A DNA stretch of 52,543 nt from the NCBI GenBank assembly GCA_035471805.1, contig DATIPS010000058.1:65533-118075 (forward strand), read 5' to 3'. Every line of letters begins with the position of its first letter. Position 1 is the first letter of the stretch. The notes under the pieces are model-generated. The model was not told the origin of the DNA and did no database searches. It saw only the letters and a list, made by a program, of their open reading frames with translations. The stretch is from Acidimicrobiia bacterium. Lineage in GTDB: Bacteria > Actinomycetota > Acidimicrobiia > Spongiisociales > JAHEDJ01. The position numbers and the translations under genes were made by a program. Of this stretch, positions 17,157-26,545 are shown one piece after another.

Positions 17157-18040
17157 AACGTCTTAGCCCCGGAGCGGAAGTACCAGATCGTGGCGATCAA
17201 CATGACCACCATGATGGCCATCGAAACGGAGGACCCGAGCGGCCAGTTGCGGGCAGTCAGGAACTGGTTCACCACGTAGTTGCCGATGAGCGTCGTTTTG
17301 GCTCCACCCAGGATGTCCGGCGTGACGTATGCGCCGAGGCTGGGGATGAAGACGAGGATCGACCCGGCGATTATGCCCTGCTTCGTGAGCGGCAGGGTGA
17401 CCTTCCGGAAGGCTTCCCACCCCGACGCGTACAGGTCGCGGGCTGCTTCGATCAGCGACCAGTCGAGACGCTCGATCGCGGCATACAGCGGCAGCACCAT
17501 GAACGGCAGGAACCCGTATATCAATCCGATATACACGGCAGGCAACGTGAACAGCATCGAGTCCCAGAGTTTCAGGAACCTGCCCAGTTCGGTGATCAGG
17601 CCGTCCTCGCCGAGCAGGACCCTCCATGCGTAGGTGCGTACGAGGAAGTTCGTCCAGAAGGGAATCATCACGAAGACCAGTAGCAGGTTCCTGGCCTTCT
17701 CGGATCTCGTGGCGATGTAGTAGGCGAACGGATAGCCGATGAGCAGGCAGAAGGTAGTGGTGAGGACGGCCACGATCAGCGAGCGGGCAAAGATGGAGCG
17801 GATTAGATCGTCGGTGAACAGCTTGGTGATCGAGTCGAGATTCCATGCCTCGAGCTTGGGCATTCCGGTGCGGGACCGGCTCGCAAACGAATACATGCCG
17901 ATGATCACCAGCGGCAACGCGAACAGGAGCAGGAGATAGATGTACGACGGCAGGGCCAGGAAGAGTCCCCGCCGGGACTCCGCCTTCTCGGCCCTCGCCT
18001 CCAGTTCGGCGGTGACGGGTCCTTCGGCCGTGAAGGTCAT
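17153..18040 (-). CDS. potB: Polyamine-type ABC transporter permease, PotB family (second system)
   Basis: 295-aa permease. A basic cytoplasmic N-terminus (residues 1-25) is followed by helix 1 ([20 protein letters not shown]) and later by the EAA loop [29 protein letters not shown]. Starts and stops overlap by 4 bp with potA upstream and potC downstream, so the operon is translationally coupled. It pairs with the following PotC-like protein and is clearly diverged from the first PotB in this window, showing that the two importers are distinct systems rather than a recent duplication. Confidence 0.92.
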   Translation of the reverse strand: MTFTAEGPVTAELEARAEKAESRRGLFLALPSYIYLLLLFALPLVIIGMYSFASRSRTGMPKLEAWNLDSITKLFTDDLIRSIFARSLIVAVLTTTFCLLIGYPFAYYIATRSEKARNLLLVFVMIPFWTNFLVRTYAWRVLLGEDGLITELGRFLKLWDSMLFTLPAVYIGLIYGFLPFMVLPLYAAIERLDWSLIEAARDLYASGWEAFRKVTLPLTKQGIIAGSILVFIPSLGAYVTPDILGGAKTTLIGNYVVNQFLTARNWPLGSSVSMAIMVVMLIATIWYFRSGAKTL

Positions 18041-19104
18041 TCGGTCAGAGCCTCGGCCGCCTCCGGGTGGAAAGCGGCGATGATGGGCGCGCCTTCCTCA
18101 AAGCGCGGCCGGCCGGGTCGATTCTCCTCGCGAGCGTCCACGACCGTATGCCCGAAGTCGACCTCGTAGAAGAGCGAGTCGCCGAAATAGAGCCTGCGGG
18201 AGATCGTTCCCGATAGCTTGTTGAAGTGCTCCGGGATCTTCTCCTCTGCGTCGTGCAAGTCGATCTTCTCGGGCCGCAGGTTCAGGGTCACCGTGGACCC
18301 GGCAACCGAGTGGGTTCGAGCTCTCACCAGGCTGCCGTCCGCCAGTTTCACAACTCCGGGCTCTGAGACGGTTCCGGTGATCAGGTTTGTCTCCCCGATG
18401 AACTCGGCGACGAATCGGGTGTTCGGCCGCTCGTAGATCTCTTCAGAAGTTGCCACCTGGAGCAGCTGCCCCTCGTTCATCACCGCGATGCGGTCGGACA
18501 TGGTCAGGGCCTCTTCCTGATCGTGAGTCACGTAGACGAACGTGATGCCCACTTCGCGCTGAATCTCCTTGAGCTCGAGTTGCATGGCCTGTCGCAACTT
18601 GAGGTCCAGCGCTCCCAGTGGTTCGTCCAGCAGGAGGACTTCGGGTCGGTTGACCAGTGCTCTGGCGAGGGCAACCCGCTGTTGCTGGCCGCCCGAGAGC
18701 ATGCCGGGTCGGCGATTCTCCATTCCCGACAGTCGGACGAGATCGATGGCCTCACCGACCCTTCGGCTCGTTTCCTCTTCCGGGACCTTCTGCATCTGGA
18801 GTCCGAATCCGATGTTGCCGGCCACCGTCATGTGCGGAAAGAGCGCGTACGACTGAAAGACGGTGTTGACCGGCCGTTTGTTGGGAGGCCGCAGCCCCAT
18901 CTCTTCACCGTGAATGGTGATACTGCCCTCGGTCGGATATTCGAGTCCGGCGATCATGCGCAGAGTCGTAGTCTTCCCGCATCCAGAAGGGCCGAGCAGC
19001 GAGAAGAACTCGCCATCTGCGATATCGAGGTCGATGTTGTCGACCGCCACGACATCACCGAACCGCTTGGTCACCTCCCGGATGCCGACGGCCGGTGCCG
19101 CCAC
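18037..19104 (-). CDS. potA: Polyamine-type ABC transporter ATP-binding protein, PotA family (second system)
   Basis: ATPase of the second importer. Motifs: Walker [11 protein letters not shown]-loop [12 protein letters not shown], signature [15 protein letters not shown], Walker [13 protein letters not shown], switch [10 protein letters not shown], then a TOBE-like C-terminal part ([10 protein letters not shown]). I choose GTG 19104, which overlaps the last base of the aldehyde dehydrogenase stop and gives 355 aa; the open frame extends to 19173 but those 23 residues are arginine-rich and lie wholly inside the neighbouring gene. The 4-bp overlap with potB keeps stoichiometry coupled. Confidence 0.92.
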   Translation of the reverse strand: MAAPAVGIREVTKRFGDVVAVDNIDLDIADGEFFSLLGPSGCGKTTTLRMIAGLEYPTEGSITIHGEEMGLRPPNKRPVNTVFQSYALFPHMTVAGNIGFGLQMQKVPEEETSRRVGEAIDLVRLSGMENRRPGMLSGGQQQRVALARALVNRPEVLLLDEPLGALDLKLRQAMQLELKEIQREVGITFVYVTHDQEEALTMSDRIAVMNEGQLLQVATSEEIYERPNTRFVAEFIGETNLITGTVSEPGVVKLADGSLVRARTHSVAGSTVTLNLRPEKIDLHDAEEKIPEHFNKLSGTISRRLYFGDSLFYEVDFGHTVVDAREENRPGRPRFEEGAPIIAAFHPEAAEALTE

Positions 19105-20540
19105 TATGCGGTCCCGATATCGAAGACGACGGTCTGCAGGTCGGTGAACTCGGCGATCCTGCCCCGGCCCCAACCTGTGTCGGTTCCGGCTGCGCCGCCG
19201 AACGGCTGGAAGGTCTCCCAGAAATCGGTTGAGTCGTTGACTACCACGGTGCCCGAGCGGATCCGGTCGGCATACCAGAAAGCCTTGGAAAGGCTTTGCG
19301 TGAATACGGCGGCCTGGAGCCCCAGTCGCGAACGGTTGGCGACCGCCACTGCTTCGGCGTCGTCGGCGGCACGCAGTATGGGGAGAACCGGGCCGAACGA
19401 TTCCTCCTGCGAAAGGGCGCTGTCTTCGGGGACGTTGTCGACGATCGTGAAGTCGTAGTAGAGATCGGTCGGGTATCCGGGCGCTCTCCCTCCGCCCACC
19501 AGCACCTCGGCCCCGCGTTGGCGGGCTTCGGCCAGGTGGCGGTCCATCTTGGATGCCGTCGGCTCGTTGTTCAGCGGTCCCATGGTCGTCTCTTCGTCGA
19601 ACGGGTCGCCGAGCCTGGCGGCGCCGGCGGCCGCGACGGCCAGCTCGGTGAACTCGTCGTGAACCTCGTCGAGGACGATGACGCGTTCTGTGGCGCAGCA
19701 GACCTGGCCTGCGTTGTAGTACGCACCGTAGACGGCCAGGGATGCCGCCCGTTCGAGATCGGCGTCGCCCGTCACGATGGTGGGCCCGTTGCCGGACATC
19801 TCCATGATCGACCGCTTGACACCCATCTGGGCGATGATTCGCTTCCCGGTTGCAGAAGACCCGGTGAATCCGATCGCGTCGATGCCGTCGTGTGTGACCA
19901 GCGCTTCCCCTACGCGGCCGTTGCCCGGCAGGACCGAGACGGCACCCTTCGGGACACCGGCCTCATCGAACGCCTCGGCCAGCTTCAGGAGGGCCCACGA
20001 GGTGAACTCGGGTGGTTTGACGATGACCGAGTTGCCGGTAGCGAGGCCGGGACCGATGTATTCCAGGGGAATCGTCACCGGGAAGTTCCAGGGTGTGATG
20101 GCGGCCCACACGCCGACGGGCCGGTGGAATGTGAACATGCGCTTGGCGCGATCAGAGGTGGGGATGACCTCCCCGAACAGTCTCTTGACGTCTTCCGCCG
20201 CGTTGTAGAAGTACTGGTTCGCTTCCTCTATGTCCGCCAGCGACTCCGCGTGATAGGGCTTGCCCTGCTCGAGGGTCTGAATCCTGGCGATCTCCGCTTC
20301 GAGCGGCTCGATGGCCGCTGCAATCCGGAGACACAGATCAGCTCGTTCGAACGCCGACCAGTGGCGCATCTCGTCCGCCGCGGCGCGTGCCGCACGTACA
20401 GCTCGATCGATGTCGGACTGCGATGGGAGCGGAACCGTCGCAATGTGCTCCCCGGTCACGGGAGAGATCAGTTCGTGAGTCTCATTTCCGGTCCCCTCGG
20501 TCCATTCACCGCCGAGATACATCTTCAGGTTTACAGCCAT
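19104..20540 (-). CDS. NAD(P)-dependent aldehyde dehydrogenase
   Basis: Soluble aldehyde dehydrogenase of 478 aa. It shows the NAD-site segment [22 protein letters not shown], the general-base glutamate in MEMSGNGP (E247) and the catalytic cysteine in GQVCCATER (C281), then the [10 protein letters not shown] block near the C-terminus. ATG 20540 has GGAGTG in front of it; an upstream ATG at 20567 is possible. As first gene of the operon with the second polyamine-type importer, it probably oxidises an amino-aldehyde formed by transamination or oxidative deamination of the imported amine. Identity as a specific family (aminobutyraldehyde, betaine aldehyde, aminoadipate semialdehyde) cannot be settled. 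Confidence 0.92.
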   Translation of the reverse strand: MAVNLKMYLGGEWTEGTGNETHELISPVTGEHIATVPLPSQSDIDRAVRAARAAADEMRHWSAFERADLCLRIAAAIEPLEAEIARIQTLEQGKPYHAESLADIEEANQYFYNAAEDVKRLFGEVIPTSDRAKRMFTFHRPVGVWAAITPWNFPVTIPLEYIGPGLATGNSVIVKPPEFTSWALLKLAEAFDEAGVPKGAVSVLPGNGRVGEALVTHDGIDAIGFTGSSATGKRIIAQMGVKRSIMEMSGNGPTIVTGDADLERAASLAVYGAYYNAGQVCCATERVIVLDEVHDEFTELAVAAAGAARLGDPFDEETTMGPLNNEPTASKMDRHLAEARQRGAEVLVGGGRAPGYPTDLYYDFTIVDNVPEDSALSQEESFGPVLPILRAADDAEAVAVANRSRLGLQAAVFTQSLSKAFWYADRIRSGTVVVNDSTDFWETFQPFGGAAGTDTGWGRGRIAEFTDLQTVVFDIGTA

Positions 20541-20633
20541 TGCACTCCAGAATCCGACTTTCGCCATTATGGCTCAGGATGGTGGCGCTTCGCTCCGCGG
20601 AGGCTTTTCGTCTAGCTTGGATGGTGGTGAAAT

Positions 20634-20870
20634 GTGATTCCCTGGGACTCTCCAATTGACGGCGCTCGGAGCTTTGGCGATCTCGTCGTAGTCGGTGTCC
20701 CCGCCCCCGTTACGGGTGATTTGCCGGTGCGCGACGCGGCCATCTCCGCGGAACGCGTCGAGCCGATCGGCGAACCCCCCCGGCAGGTCGGCCGGGGCGT
20801 GTTCACCGCCCGCATCGGGGCGGTCGGGAATCTGAACATCGAATCCAATCCCTACGAGGAGGCAAACTGA
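20634..20870 (+). CDS. Small conserved-looking protein translationally coupled to the aminotransferase
   Basis: 78-aa frame with a GTG start. Its TGA shares one base with the ATG of the next gene. Codon third positions become strongly G/C, as in real genes here, and GAGGAGG near its 3' end serves as the next gene's ribosome-binding site. The protein is soluble, with a hydrophobic FGDLVVVGVPAPV stretch and an acidic end (ESNPYEEAN). I do not recognise a family. It is divergent from the aldehyde dehydrogenase, only 93 bp away. It could be a leader-type or small accessory protein, or a spurious frame. Confidence 0.45.
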   Translation: MIPWDSPIDGARSFGDLVVVGVPAPVTGDLPVRDAAISAERVEPIGEPPRQVGRGVFTARIGAVGNLNIESNPYEEAN

Positions 20871-22180
20871 TGGGCCTGCAAGGAGAGCAGACCGCAGCCT
20901 GGTTCCGGCGCGCCAAGGCTGCGTTGGTCAACGGAGTATCGAGCCAGTTCAGGTACTGGGGCGATGACGACACGATGGTCATCGCCCGGGGTGAGGGCGG
21001 CCATGTGATCGACATGGACGGCAACCGCTATATCGACTACCAACTCGGCTTCGGTCCGGTGATCCTCGGGCACGGAGACCCGGATGTGGCGCGAGCAGTC
21101 GCAGAGGCCGCAGCCGACGGAACGACATTTGCAATGACGCAGCGTCGCGAGATCGAGGCGGCCGAACAGTTTCTTGCCGCCGTTCCCTGGGCAGATCAGC
21201 TTCGGTTCGGCAACACGGGTACGGAAGCGACGATGCACGCGATTCGCCTCGCCAGGGGAGTCACCGGACGTGACGTGATCCTCAAGTTCGAAGGTCAGTA
21301 CCACGGCGTCCACGACTACGTCATGTTCTCGACGGCCGGTGCGCCTCCAACCGCGCTGGGTTCACGCTCCCGTCCCGTTCCGTTGCAGAGTTCGTCGGGT
21401 ATTCCGGAGACGATTCGGTCGTACATTCGTGTGTTGCCCTTCAACGATCTGGAAGCCGTAGAGAGACTGTTCAAGGATCAGGGGCAACAGATCGCCGGCG
21501 TCATTGTCGAGCCGATGCTGGGTAACGCCTTCGGGATCATGCCCGAGGACGGATTCCTCCAAGGTCTTCGCACACTCTGCACCGAGTACGGATCTGTGTT
21601 GATATTCGACGAGGTCAAGACCGGGTTCCGCATCGGCCTGGGCGGCGCCGGGGAGTACTTCGGCGTCGACCCCGATCTGGGCACATTTGCCAAAGCGATG
21701 GGCAACGGATTCCCGGTGGCTGCGATCGCCGGACGAGGCGATGTGATCAAGGGTTGGGCCAGGGGTGGCATTGCCCAGGCCGGCACTTACTCGGCCAATG
21801 GGGTCGCCGTTGCCGCGGCCGCCGCCACCATTGCGAAGCTCGCAACCGGTGAGCCCTTCGCCCAGATAGAGAAGATCGGCCGCACCTTGATGGAGGGCGT
21901 CGCCGCCGTCTGTGCCGATCAGGGGGTGACGGTGCATGTGACCGGCGTGCCGGCGATGTTCGGTCTGGTCTTCTCCGAAGAGGCTCCACGCGACTTTCGC
22001 GATGCCGCCAACCACAACGAGGAACTCTACGGTGAGGTCGTCAGGAAGATGATCGGCAAGGGCGTATTCCCGGTCGACGACGCGCTGGAGCCGTGGTTCC
22101 TGTGTTCGGCTCACACCGAGGAAGACGCCGCCAAGACCTTGCAGGTGTTCGAGGAGTCGTTGAGAGAGGCCAAGGCCTGA
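20870..22180 (+). CDS. Class III PLP-dependent aminotransferase, glutamate-1-semialdehyde-aminomutase-like (second)
   Basis: 436-aa PLP enzyme related to, but clearly different from, the one at 4627. It has FGNTGTEATMHAIRLARG, YHGVHD, the PLP aspartate in IFDEVKTGFR and the Schiff-base lysine in FAKAMGNGFPVAAI (K275). ATG 20870 overlaps the preceding small frame by one base and has GAGGAGG upstream. Its partners (divergent aldehyde dehydrogenase and importer, downstream saccharopine-dehydrogenase-like gene) suggest that it removes or moves an amino group of a diamine or amino acid, giving an aldehyde for the dehydrogenase. The substrate is inferred, not seen. Confidence 0.88.
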   Translation: MGLQGEQTAAWFRRAKAALVNGVSSQFRYWGDDDTMVIARGEGGHVIDMDGNRYIDYQLGFGPVILGHGDPDVARAVAEAAADGTTFAMTQRREIEAAEQFLAAVPWADQLRFGNTGTEATMHAIRLARGVTGRDVILKFEGQYHGVHDYVMFSTAGAPPTALGSRSRPVPLQSSSGIPETIRSYIRVLPFNDLEAVERLFKDQGQQIAGVIVEPMLGNAFGIMPEDGFLQGLRTLCTEYGSVLIFDEVKTGFRIGLGGAGEYFGVDPDLGTFAKAMGNGFPVAAIAGRGDVIKGWARGGIAQAGTYSANGVAVAAAAATIAKLATGEPFAQIEKIGRTLMEGVAAVCADQGVTVHVTGVPAMFGLVFSEEAPRDFRDAANHNEELYGEVVRKMIGKGVFPVDDALEPWFLCSAHTEEDAAKTLQVFEESLREAKA

Positions 22181-22228
22181 ACTGACAATCCGCCCGCGAC
22201 AATCGGGCGCGACACGAAAGGTAGAGAG

Positions 22229-23392
22229 ATGAAAGTTGCGCTGCTCGGCGCGGGGATCATCGGTGAAGTAACGGCCCGCGACCTGAGTGTGTGGGACACC
22301 CCGGACGAGGTCGTCATCGGTGACCTCGATGGAGAGCGGGCCGCCCGGGTGGCCGCAGAGTTCGGGTTCGGCTCCGCGCAGGTCGACGTGCGCGACCCGG
22401 ACAGCCTCGACGCCTTCCTCGAGGGTGCCGGCGCCGTCGTCAACGCGGCGCAATATGAGATCAACCTGGACGTGATGGAGGGGGCGCTGCGCTCCGGCTG
22501 CAACTACGTCGACCTCGGTGGGCTGTTCTTCACCACCCGCAAACAGTTGAAGCTGTTCGATCGATTCGAGGCTGCAGGACTGACCGCCGTGCTGGGCATC
22601 GGGGCATGTCCCGGCATCGCCAACGTGCACGCCGGCGATCTCGGCTCCCGGCTGGACACGGTCGATTCGGTCGTCATCTACAACGGTGCGACCGTGGACC
22701 CGTCGGACACGCTCAAGTGGCCGTATTCGCTGTGGACGATCTTCGATGAGATCGTCGAACCATCGATGGTGTTTCGCGACGGTGAGTTCATGGCGGTCGA
22801 GGCGCTGAGCGAGGAAGAGATGTTCCCGTTCAAGGAGCCCATCGGCTACGCCAAGACGCACCTGTCCCTGCACTCCGAGGTGGCGACGATTCCGCTGAGC
22901 CTGGCAGACAAGGGAATCCAGAAGTGTGAGTTCAAGATTCGCTTCTTCGGATTCTCCGAAGCCGCATTGCGGAAGCTGCAGTTCCTTGCTTCGGTCGGTC
23001 TCGCCTCCACCGAGCCCAGGAAGGTCGGCGACGTCGAAGGGGTCGTTCCCCGCCGGCTGCTGATAGACCTGCTCGAGGAACTCCAGCCGGAGCCGCCGCA
23101 GCACGCCGGATACAAGGACATCGCCACCGTTGCCGTTGGGACGAGGGACGGACAGCCCGTCAAGCTGCGCATCGACACGACGGCCTGGCCGGTACCGGAG
23201 TTGAAGGTGTCGGGCGGTACCGCCGTCGTCGCCACTCCGGCCGCGATTCTCGGCCGGTGGCTCGCCTCAGGTCGGCTCGACAAGCCGGGCGTGTATCCAC
23301 CGGAGACATCGGTGGAACCCCAGCCGTTCTACGCCGACCTGGCCAAGCGAGGTATGGAGACAACGCTGTCGACCGAGGAGATCCTCGCCTAG
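22229..23392 (+). CDS. Saccharopine dehydrogenase-like NAD(P)-dependent oxidoreductase
   Basis: 387-aa protein with an N-terminal Rossmann fold (MKVALLGAGIIGEVTARDL, acidic residue after strand 2 in VVIGDLDGE) and the saccharopine-dehydrogenase family core (INAAQYEIN-like VVNAAQYEINLDVMEGALRSGCNYVDLGG, GIGACPGIANVHAGDL). Relatives form or cleave a secondary amine between an amino acid or polyamine and an oxo acid or semialdehyde (saccharopine, carboxynorspermidine). It follows the aminotransferase by 48 bp with GAAAGG as ribosome-binding site, so the two are probably co-transcribed. A role in lysine or polyamine breakdown fits the island; direction and substrate are unknown. It converges with the next gene, leaving four bases between stops. 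Confidence 0.85.
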   Translation: MKVALLGAGIIGEVTARDLSVWDTPDEVVIGDLDGERAARVAAEFGFGSAQVDVRDPDSLDAFLEGAGAVVNAAQYEINLDVMEGALRSGCNYVDLGGLFFTTRKQLKLFDRFEAAGLTAVLGIGACPGIANVHAGDLGSRLDTVDSVVIYNGATVDPSDTLKWPYSLWTIFDEIVEPSMVFRDGEFMAVEALSEEEMFPFKEPIGYAKTHLSLHSEVATIPLSLADKGIQKCEFKIRFFGFSEAALRKLQFLASVGLASTEPRKVGDVEGVVPRRLLIDLLEELQPEPPQHAGYKDIATVAVGTRDGQPVKLRIDTTAWPVPELKVSGGTAVVATPAAILGRWLASGRLDKPGVYPPETSVEPQPFYADLAKRGMETTLSTEEILA

Positions 23393-23396
23393 GCGG

Positions 23397-23798
23397 TCAC
23401 CACGCCCGCAGGCGTTTCGGTTGGATGAGGATGGGCACCGGGTAGTCGACGGAGAAGCTCTTCGCCGTCCAGCCGTAGTCGTCGAGGAAGGACTGGTACT
23501 TCTCGATGTATTCCGGCAGCGCCTCGGCGGGTGGGTGCTCGCGATTGATCCGGGCGCTTCCTTCTATGACCACGATCGCTCCGCCGCGTCCGTCACCGTC
23601 CAGGTTGAGCGAAACATACGGATTGGCGCCGATGTTGGTCAGGCGGGCCGTATCCGCCTTGCTGAACATGAGGATGTCGGCGCCGCTCCACAAGAACCAG
23701 ATCGGTGACGGCTGGGGCCGCCCGTCCGGGGTGACCGTGGTCATCCACATGATCGGCTCGGAGCGGAGGCGTTCTTCGACTTCGGGCGGGAAGTTCAT
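23397..23798 (-). CDS. PPOX-class flavin/F420-dependent oxidoreductase family protein
   Basis: 133-aa split-barrel protein. The pattern MWMTTVTPDGRPQPSPIWFLW, then LMFSKADTARLTNIGANPYVSLNLDGDGRGG and IEGSARI is typical of the actinobacterial F420-binding branch of the pyridoxamine-phosphate-oxidase fold. ATG 23798 is preceded by TTGGAGG; the frame extends further upstream but without a start signal. These proteins reduce or sequester deazaflavin/flavin with varied substrates, and the sequence does not tell which. It is not obviously part of the amine island. Confidence 0.8.
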   Translation of the reverse strand: MNFPPEVEERLRSEPIMWMTTVTPDGRPQPSPIWFLWSGADILMFSKADTARLTNIGANPYVSLNLDGDGRGGAIVVIEGSARINREHPPAEALPEYIEKYQSFLDDYGWTAKSFSVDYPVPILIQPKRLRAW

Positions 23799-23926
23799 CG
23801 GTCCTCCAAGGTAGATCGCCTGACAGGATACGGCGCCAGGCGGCGTTGGTGTCACCGGAAGGCGGAATCCGGGATTGAATGCCCGTTTGGGCGGCAACGC
23901 GGCCGGCCACGTGCGACGATGGAACT

Positions 23927-24772
23927 ATGGCAATCGAACGCGGCTGGTTTGCGGATCCAACCAAGCGCCATCAATACCGCTATTGGGACGGTTCGGCTTG
24001 GACCGAACACGTTGCGGACAACGGTGTGCAGGGGGTGGATGCGGCAGACGGACTCGACCGCTTGGAGGCGGCGATGACGCTCGACGATGCTTCGGCTCCT
24101 GAGAAGATCCGTGAACAGGTATCAGGCAGCGGCTACGCGGGCGCCGGGATCGAGTCGGCCCGATCCGGTGGCGGCGACATCTTCAGCGAGCCAGTCCTGG
24201 TCGTGAATCAGAAGGCCAAGCTGATCGAGCTGTCGAATCAGTACGGGGTGTTCGACAAAGACGGCAACCAGCTCGGCTCGGTCAATCAGATCGGCCAGTC
24301 GACGTTGAAGAAGGCGATGCGACTGATTTCATCCGTGGACCAGTTCATGACCCACCGTCTGGAGATAGTCGATCAGTCGGGCACCGTTCTGCTGCGGCTG
24401 ACGCGTCCGGCCAAGGTGTTCAAGTCAACGGTGGTCGTAGAGGATCCGATAGGGCGGGAGCTCGGGCGGATCGTCCAACGCAACATGATCGGGAAGATCA
24501 ACTTCGCCCTCGAATCGGGTGGGCAGGAGCTTGGAGCGATCAAGGCGGAGAACTGGCGGGCCTGGAACTTCCGGATCGAGGACGTGACGGGATCTGAAGT
24601 GGCCCGTATCACCAAGACCTGGGAGGGCCTGGCCAAGACGATCTTCACCACGGCGGACAACTACGTCGTGCAGATCCACGGCCGCCTCCCGCAGCCCCTC
24701 CTCTCGTTGGTCGTGGCCGCGGCATTGTCGGTCGATACGGCACTGAAACAGGATGACCGCGGCTGGAACTGA
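23927..24772 (+). CDS. DUF2510 plus LURP-one/scramblase-like protein
   Basis: 281-aa protein. Residues ~5-30 (GWFADPTKRHQYRYWDGSAWTEHV) form the short actinobacterial DUF2510 module, recognised by its tryptophans and DP/WDG pattern. A ~70-residue linker follows, and residues ~85-275 look like the beta-barrel of LURP-one/phospholipid-scramblase-like proteins (VNQKAKLIELSNQYGVFD...QFMTHRLEIVDQSGTVLLRLTRP...VEDPIGRELGRI). Function is unknown in bacteria; membrane-lipid association is a guess from the family. The start ATG 23927 is chosen because DUF2510 begins there. It converges with serB across a perfect inverted repeat. Confidence 0.7.
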   Translation: MAIERGWFADPTKRHQYRYWDGSAWTEHVADNGVQGVDAADGLDRLEAAMTLDDASAPEKIREQVSGSGYAGAGIESARSGGGDIFSEPVLVVNQKAKLIELSNQYGVFDKDGNQLGSVNQIGQSTLKKAMRLISSVDQFMTHRLEIVDQSGTVLLRLTRPAKVFKSTVVVEDPIGRELGRIVQRNMIGKINFALESGGQELGAIKAENWRAWNFRIEDVTGSEVARITKTWEGLAKTIFTTADNYVVQIHGRLPQPLLSLVVAAALSVDTALKQDDRGWN

Positions 24773-24780
24773 GTTCCCGG

Positions 24781-24835
24781 GATTTTCTCAGCAATACCGT
24801 GGCGCGTGGGGAACAACAGTATTGCTGAGAAAATC
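24781..24835. repeat. Perfect 17-bp inverted repeat between convergent genes
   Basis: Arms 24781-24797 and 24819-24835 are exact reverse complements (GATTTTCTCAGCAATAC) around a GC-rich 21-base centre. The arms are AT-rich, unlike the neighbourhood. It fills the 65-bp gap between two converging genes, so it may terminate transcription both ways, but the long loop and lack of a following U-run are unlike a classical terminator; a small mobile palindromic element is the alternative. Confidence 0.7.
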
Positions 24836-24837
24836 GA

Positions 24838-26055
24838 TCAAGCGGGGCCGGGACCGCGTCGTTGCTCGCCGTTGAACTTCGGGTCGGCCGCGTCGGCCTG
24901 TTCTACGTCCGTACGGCGGATTCCGAGCAGGAACAGCACGGCGTCGAGATAGGGGACCGTTACCGCAGTGTCTGCGGCCTCCCGGACGACCGGCTTGGCG
25001 TTGAAGGCGATACCCAAACCCGCCGCGGCGAGCATGTCCAGATCGTTGGCGCCGTCGCCGACCGCAACCGTTTGCTCGACCGGGATACCGAGGTCGGCGG
25101 CCACCCGGCGCAGTATTTCGGCCTTTCCGGCCCTGTCGATTATCGGGCCCTCCAGCTCACCGGTCAGAATGCCGTCTGCGATCTCGAGACGGTTGGCGAA
25201 GGTGAGGGCGATGTCGAGATCCCTGCCCAGCGCCGCCACGAAGAACTCGAATCCGCCGCTGACCAGCACGATCTCGTACCCCAGACGCTTCAGCGTGCGG
25301 ATGAACGTTCTCGCCCCGGCCGTCAGTGAGATCTTCTCGGCAACACGGCCCAACGCGGTCTCGGGGAGTCCCTTGAGTGTGCGGACGCGGGACCGCAGGG
25401 CGTCTTCGAACTCGAGTTCGCCCTGCATCGCCCGTTCGGTGATTTCTGCCACCGCCTGCGTCCGTCCGGCCTCCTCGGCCAGCAGGTCAATGACTTCGTT
25501 CTCGATGAGCGTCGAATCAACGTCGAGCACCACGAGTCGCTTGGCCCTGCGCTGAAGGCCCTCCGGCTGCACTGCGATGTCGAGTCTGAATGCCTGGGAG
25601 GCCATCAGCAATGACTCGCGGAGACGATCGAAGTCGGCGCCCGAGACGATGAACTCGTAACTCATGACCGGATAGTCGGAGAGCCTGTTGATCCGATCGA
25701 TGTTGCCTCCGGTGGCCGCGATTGCCGCAGTTGCTCCGGCCAGGGCCTCCGCCGAGAGATCCGGCGCGAGGAGCGTCACCGCGTACCTGGGGCCGGGCGA
25801 CGGAGTCGGCTGGTCCTCCACGATCTCGAACTCGATGTCGATCCCGCGTTGCCAGCCGAAGAACAAGAGGTCCTTCAGCGTCTGATGTTCCGTCGAGATT
25901 CCGATGAGCAGATCCAGTGTGAGGCGGCCCTTGACCACGACCTGTTCCATGTCGTAGACCTGCGCTCTGCCGAGCGAGAGCAGATCGAGCAGTCCGGCTG
26001 TGATGCCGGGGGCATCGCGCCCGTTGATCCGGACCAGAATCGTATCGTGTGCCAT
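24838..26055 (-). CDS. serB: Phosphoserine phosphatase with N-terminal ACT domains
   Basis: 405-aa SerB of the long actinobacterial type. Residues ~1-165 hold two ACT-like regulatory modules (ILVRINGRDAPGITAGLL and YAVTLLAPDLSAEALAG). The HAD phosphatase follows, with the nucleophile motif DVDST (D178, D180), the SGGF motif and the GDGANDLDM magnesium motif. It makes serine from O-phosphoserine, the last step of serine synthesis, and ACT domains allow serine feedback. A proline/charged tail of ~20 residues follows. ATG 26055 is the obvious start; the gene is divergent from a small membrane protein gene with 123 bp between. Confidence 0.93.
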   Translation of the reverse strand: MAHDTILVRINGRDAPGITAGLLDLLSLGRAQVYDMEQVVVKGRLTLDLLIGISTEHQTLKDLLFFGWQRGIDIEFEIVEDQPTPSPGPRYAVTLLAPDLSAEALAGATAAIAATGGNIDRINRLSDYPVMSYEFIVSGADFDRLRESLLMASQAFRLDIAVQPEGLQRRAKRLVVLDVDSTLIENEVIDLLAEEAGRTQAVAEITERAMQGELEFEDALRSRVRTLKGLPETALGRVAEKISLTAGARTFIRTLKRLGYEIVLVSGGFEFFVAALGRDLDIALTFANRLEIADGILTGELEGPIIDRAGKAEILRRVAADLGIPVEQTVAVGDGANDLDMLAAAGLGIAFNAKPVVREAADTAVTVPYLDAVLFLLGIRRTDVEQADAADPKFNGEQRRGPGPA

Positions 26056-26178
26056 CCGGCCAGAGGTTACCCGCCCGGCACCCCGTCCCTGTGTGGTCGT
26101 TCGCTGCCCCCGGCGAGATTCTCAGGCGAACCATCGATTCGAGTCGGCATTGCGGCTCCGGCGTGGCAATGTGGTGCC

Positions 26179-26415
26179 ATGCAAAGTCGGTCACAGCGTC
26201 CCCTGTTCATCCGCATCGCCCTCTTCGTGATCGGCGGTGTGGTTTTGGTCATCGGTGTTCTCGGCTGGTTCCTCCCGCTTCTGCCGGGCTGGCTGCTCGT
26301 TGTTGCAGGCTTGGCGATCCTGGCCAGGGAGTTCCCGTGGGCTCGCCGCCTCCTCGACCGCGCCCGGTCACAACTCAATCGTGTCAGGCGCCGGTCGCCG
26401 GCAGAGGGTGACTGA
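26179..26415 (+). CDS. PGPGW-type small membrane protein
   Basis: 78-aa protein with two predicted membrane helices (IRIALFVIGGVVLVIGVLGW and WLLVVAGLAILAREFPWA) joined by a LPLLPGW turn, and a basic tail. The turn and the EFPWARRLLDRAR segment match the PGPGW family of putative transmembrane proteins. The ATG at 26179 is chosen because upstream codons in this frame are not membrane-like. Function unknown. Confidence 0.75.
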   Translation: MQSRSQRPLFIRIALFVIGGVVLVIGVLGWFLPLLPGWLLVVAGLAILAREFPWARRLLDRARSQLNRVRRRSPAEGD

Positions 26416-26545
26416 GGCGGCCGTCGATCCCGGGGCGGGCCTGGTGCTGGTGCGGCTCGCTTCTGCGTGGAGGCAGGGAACCCGGGCGGGTTGGTACGGC
26501 TGAGGGAAGATTTCGTTTCGACATACTGTTGGAACCTCAGCCGAT

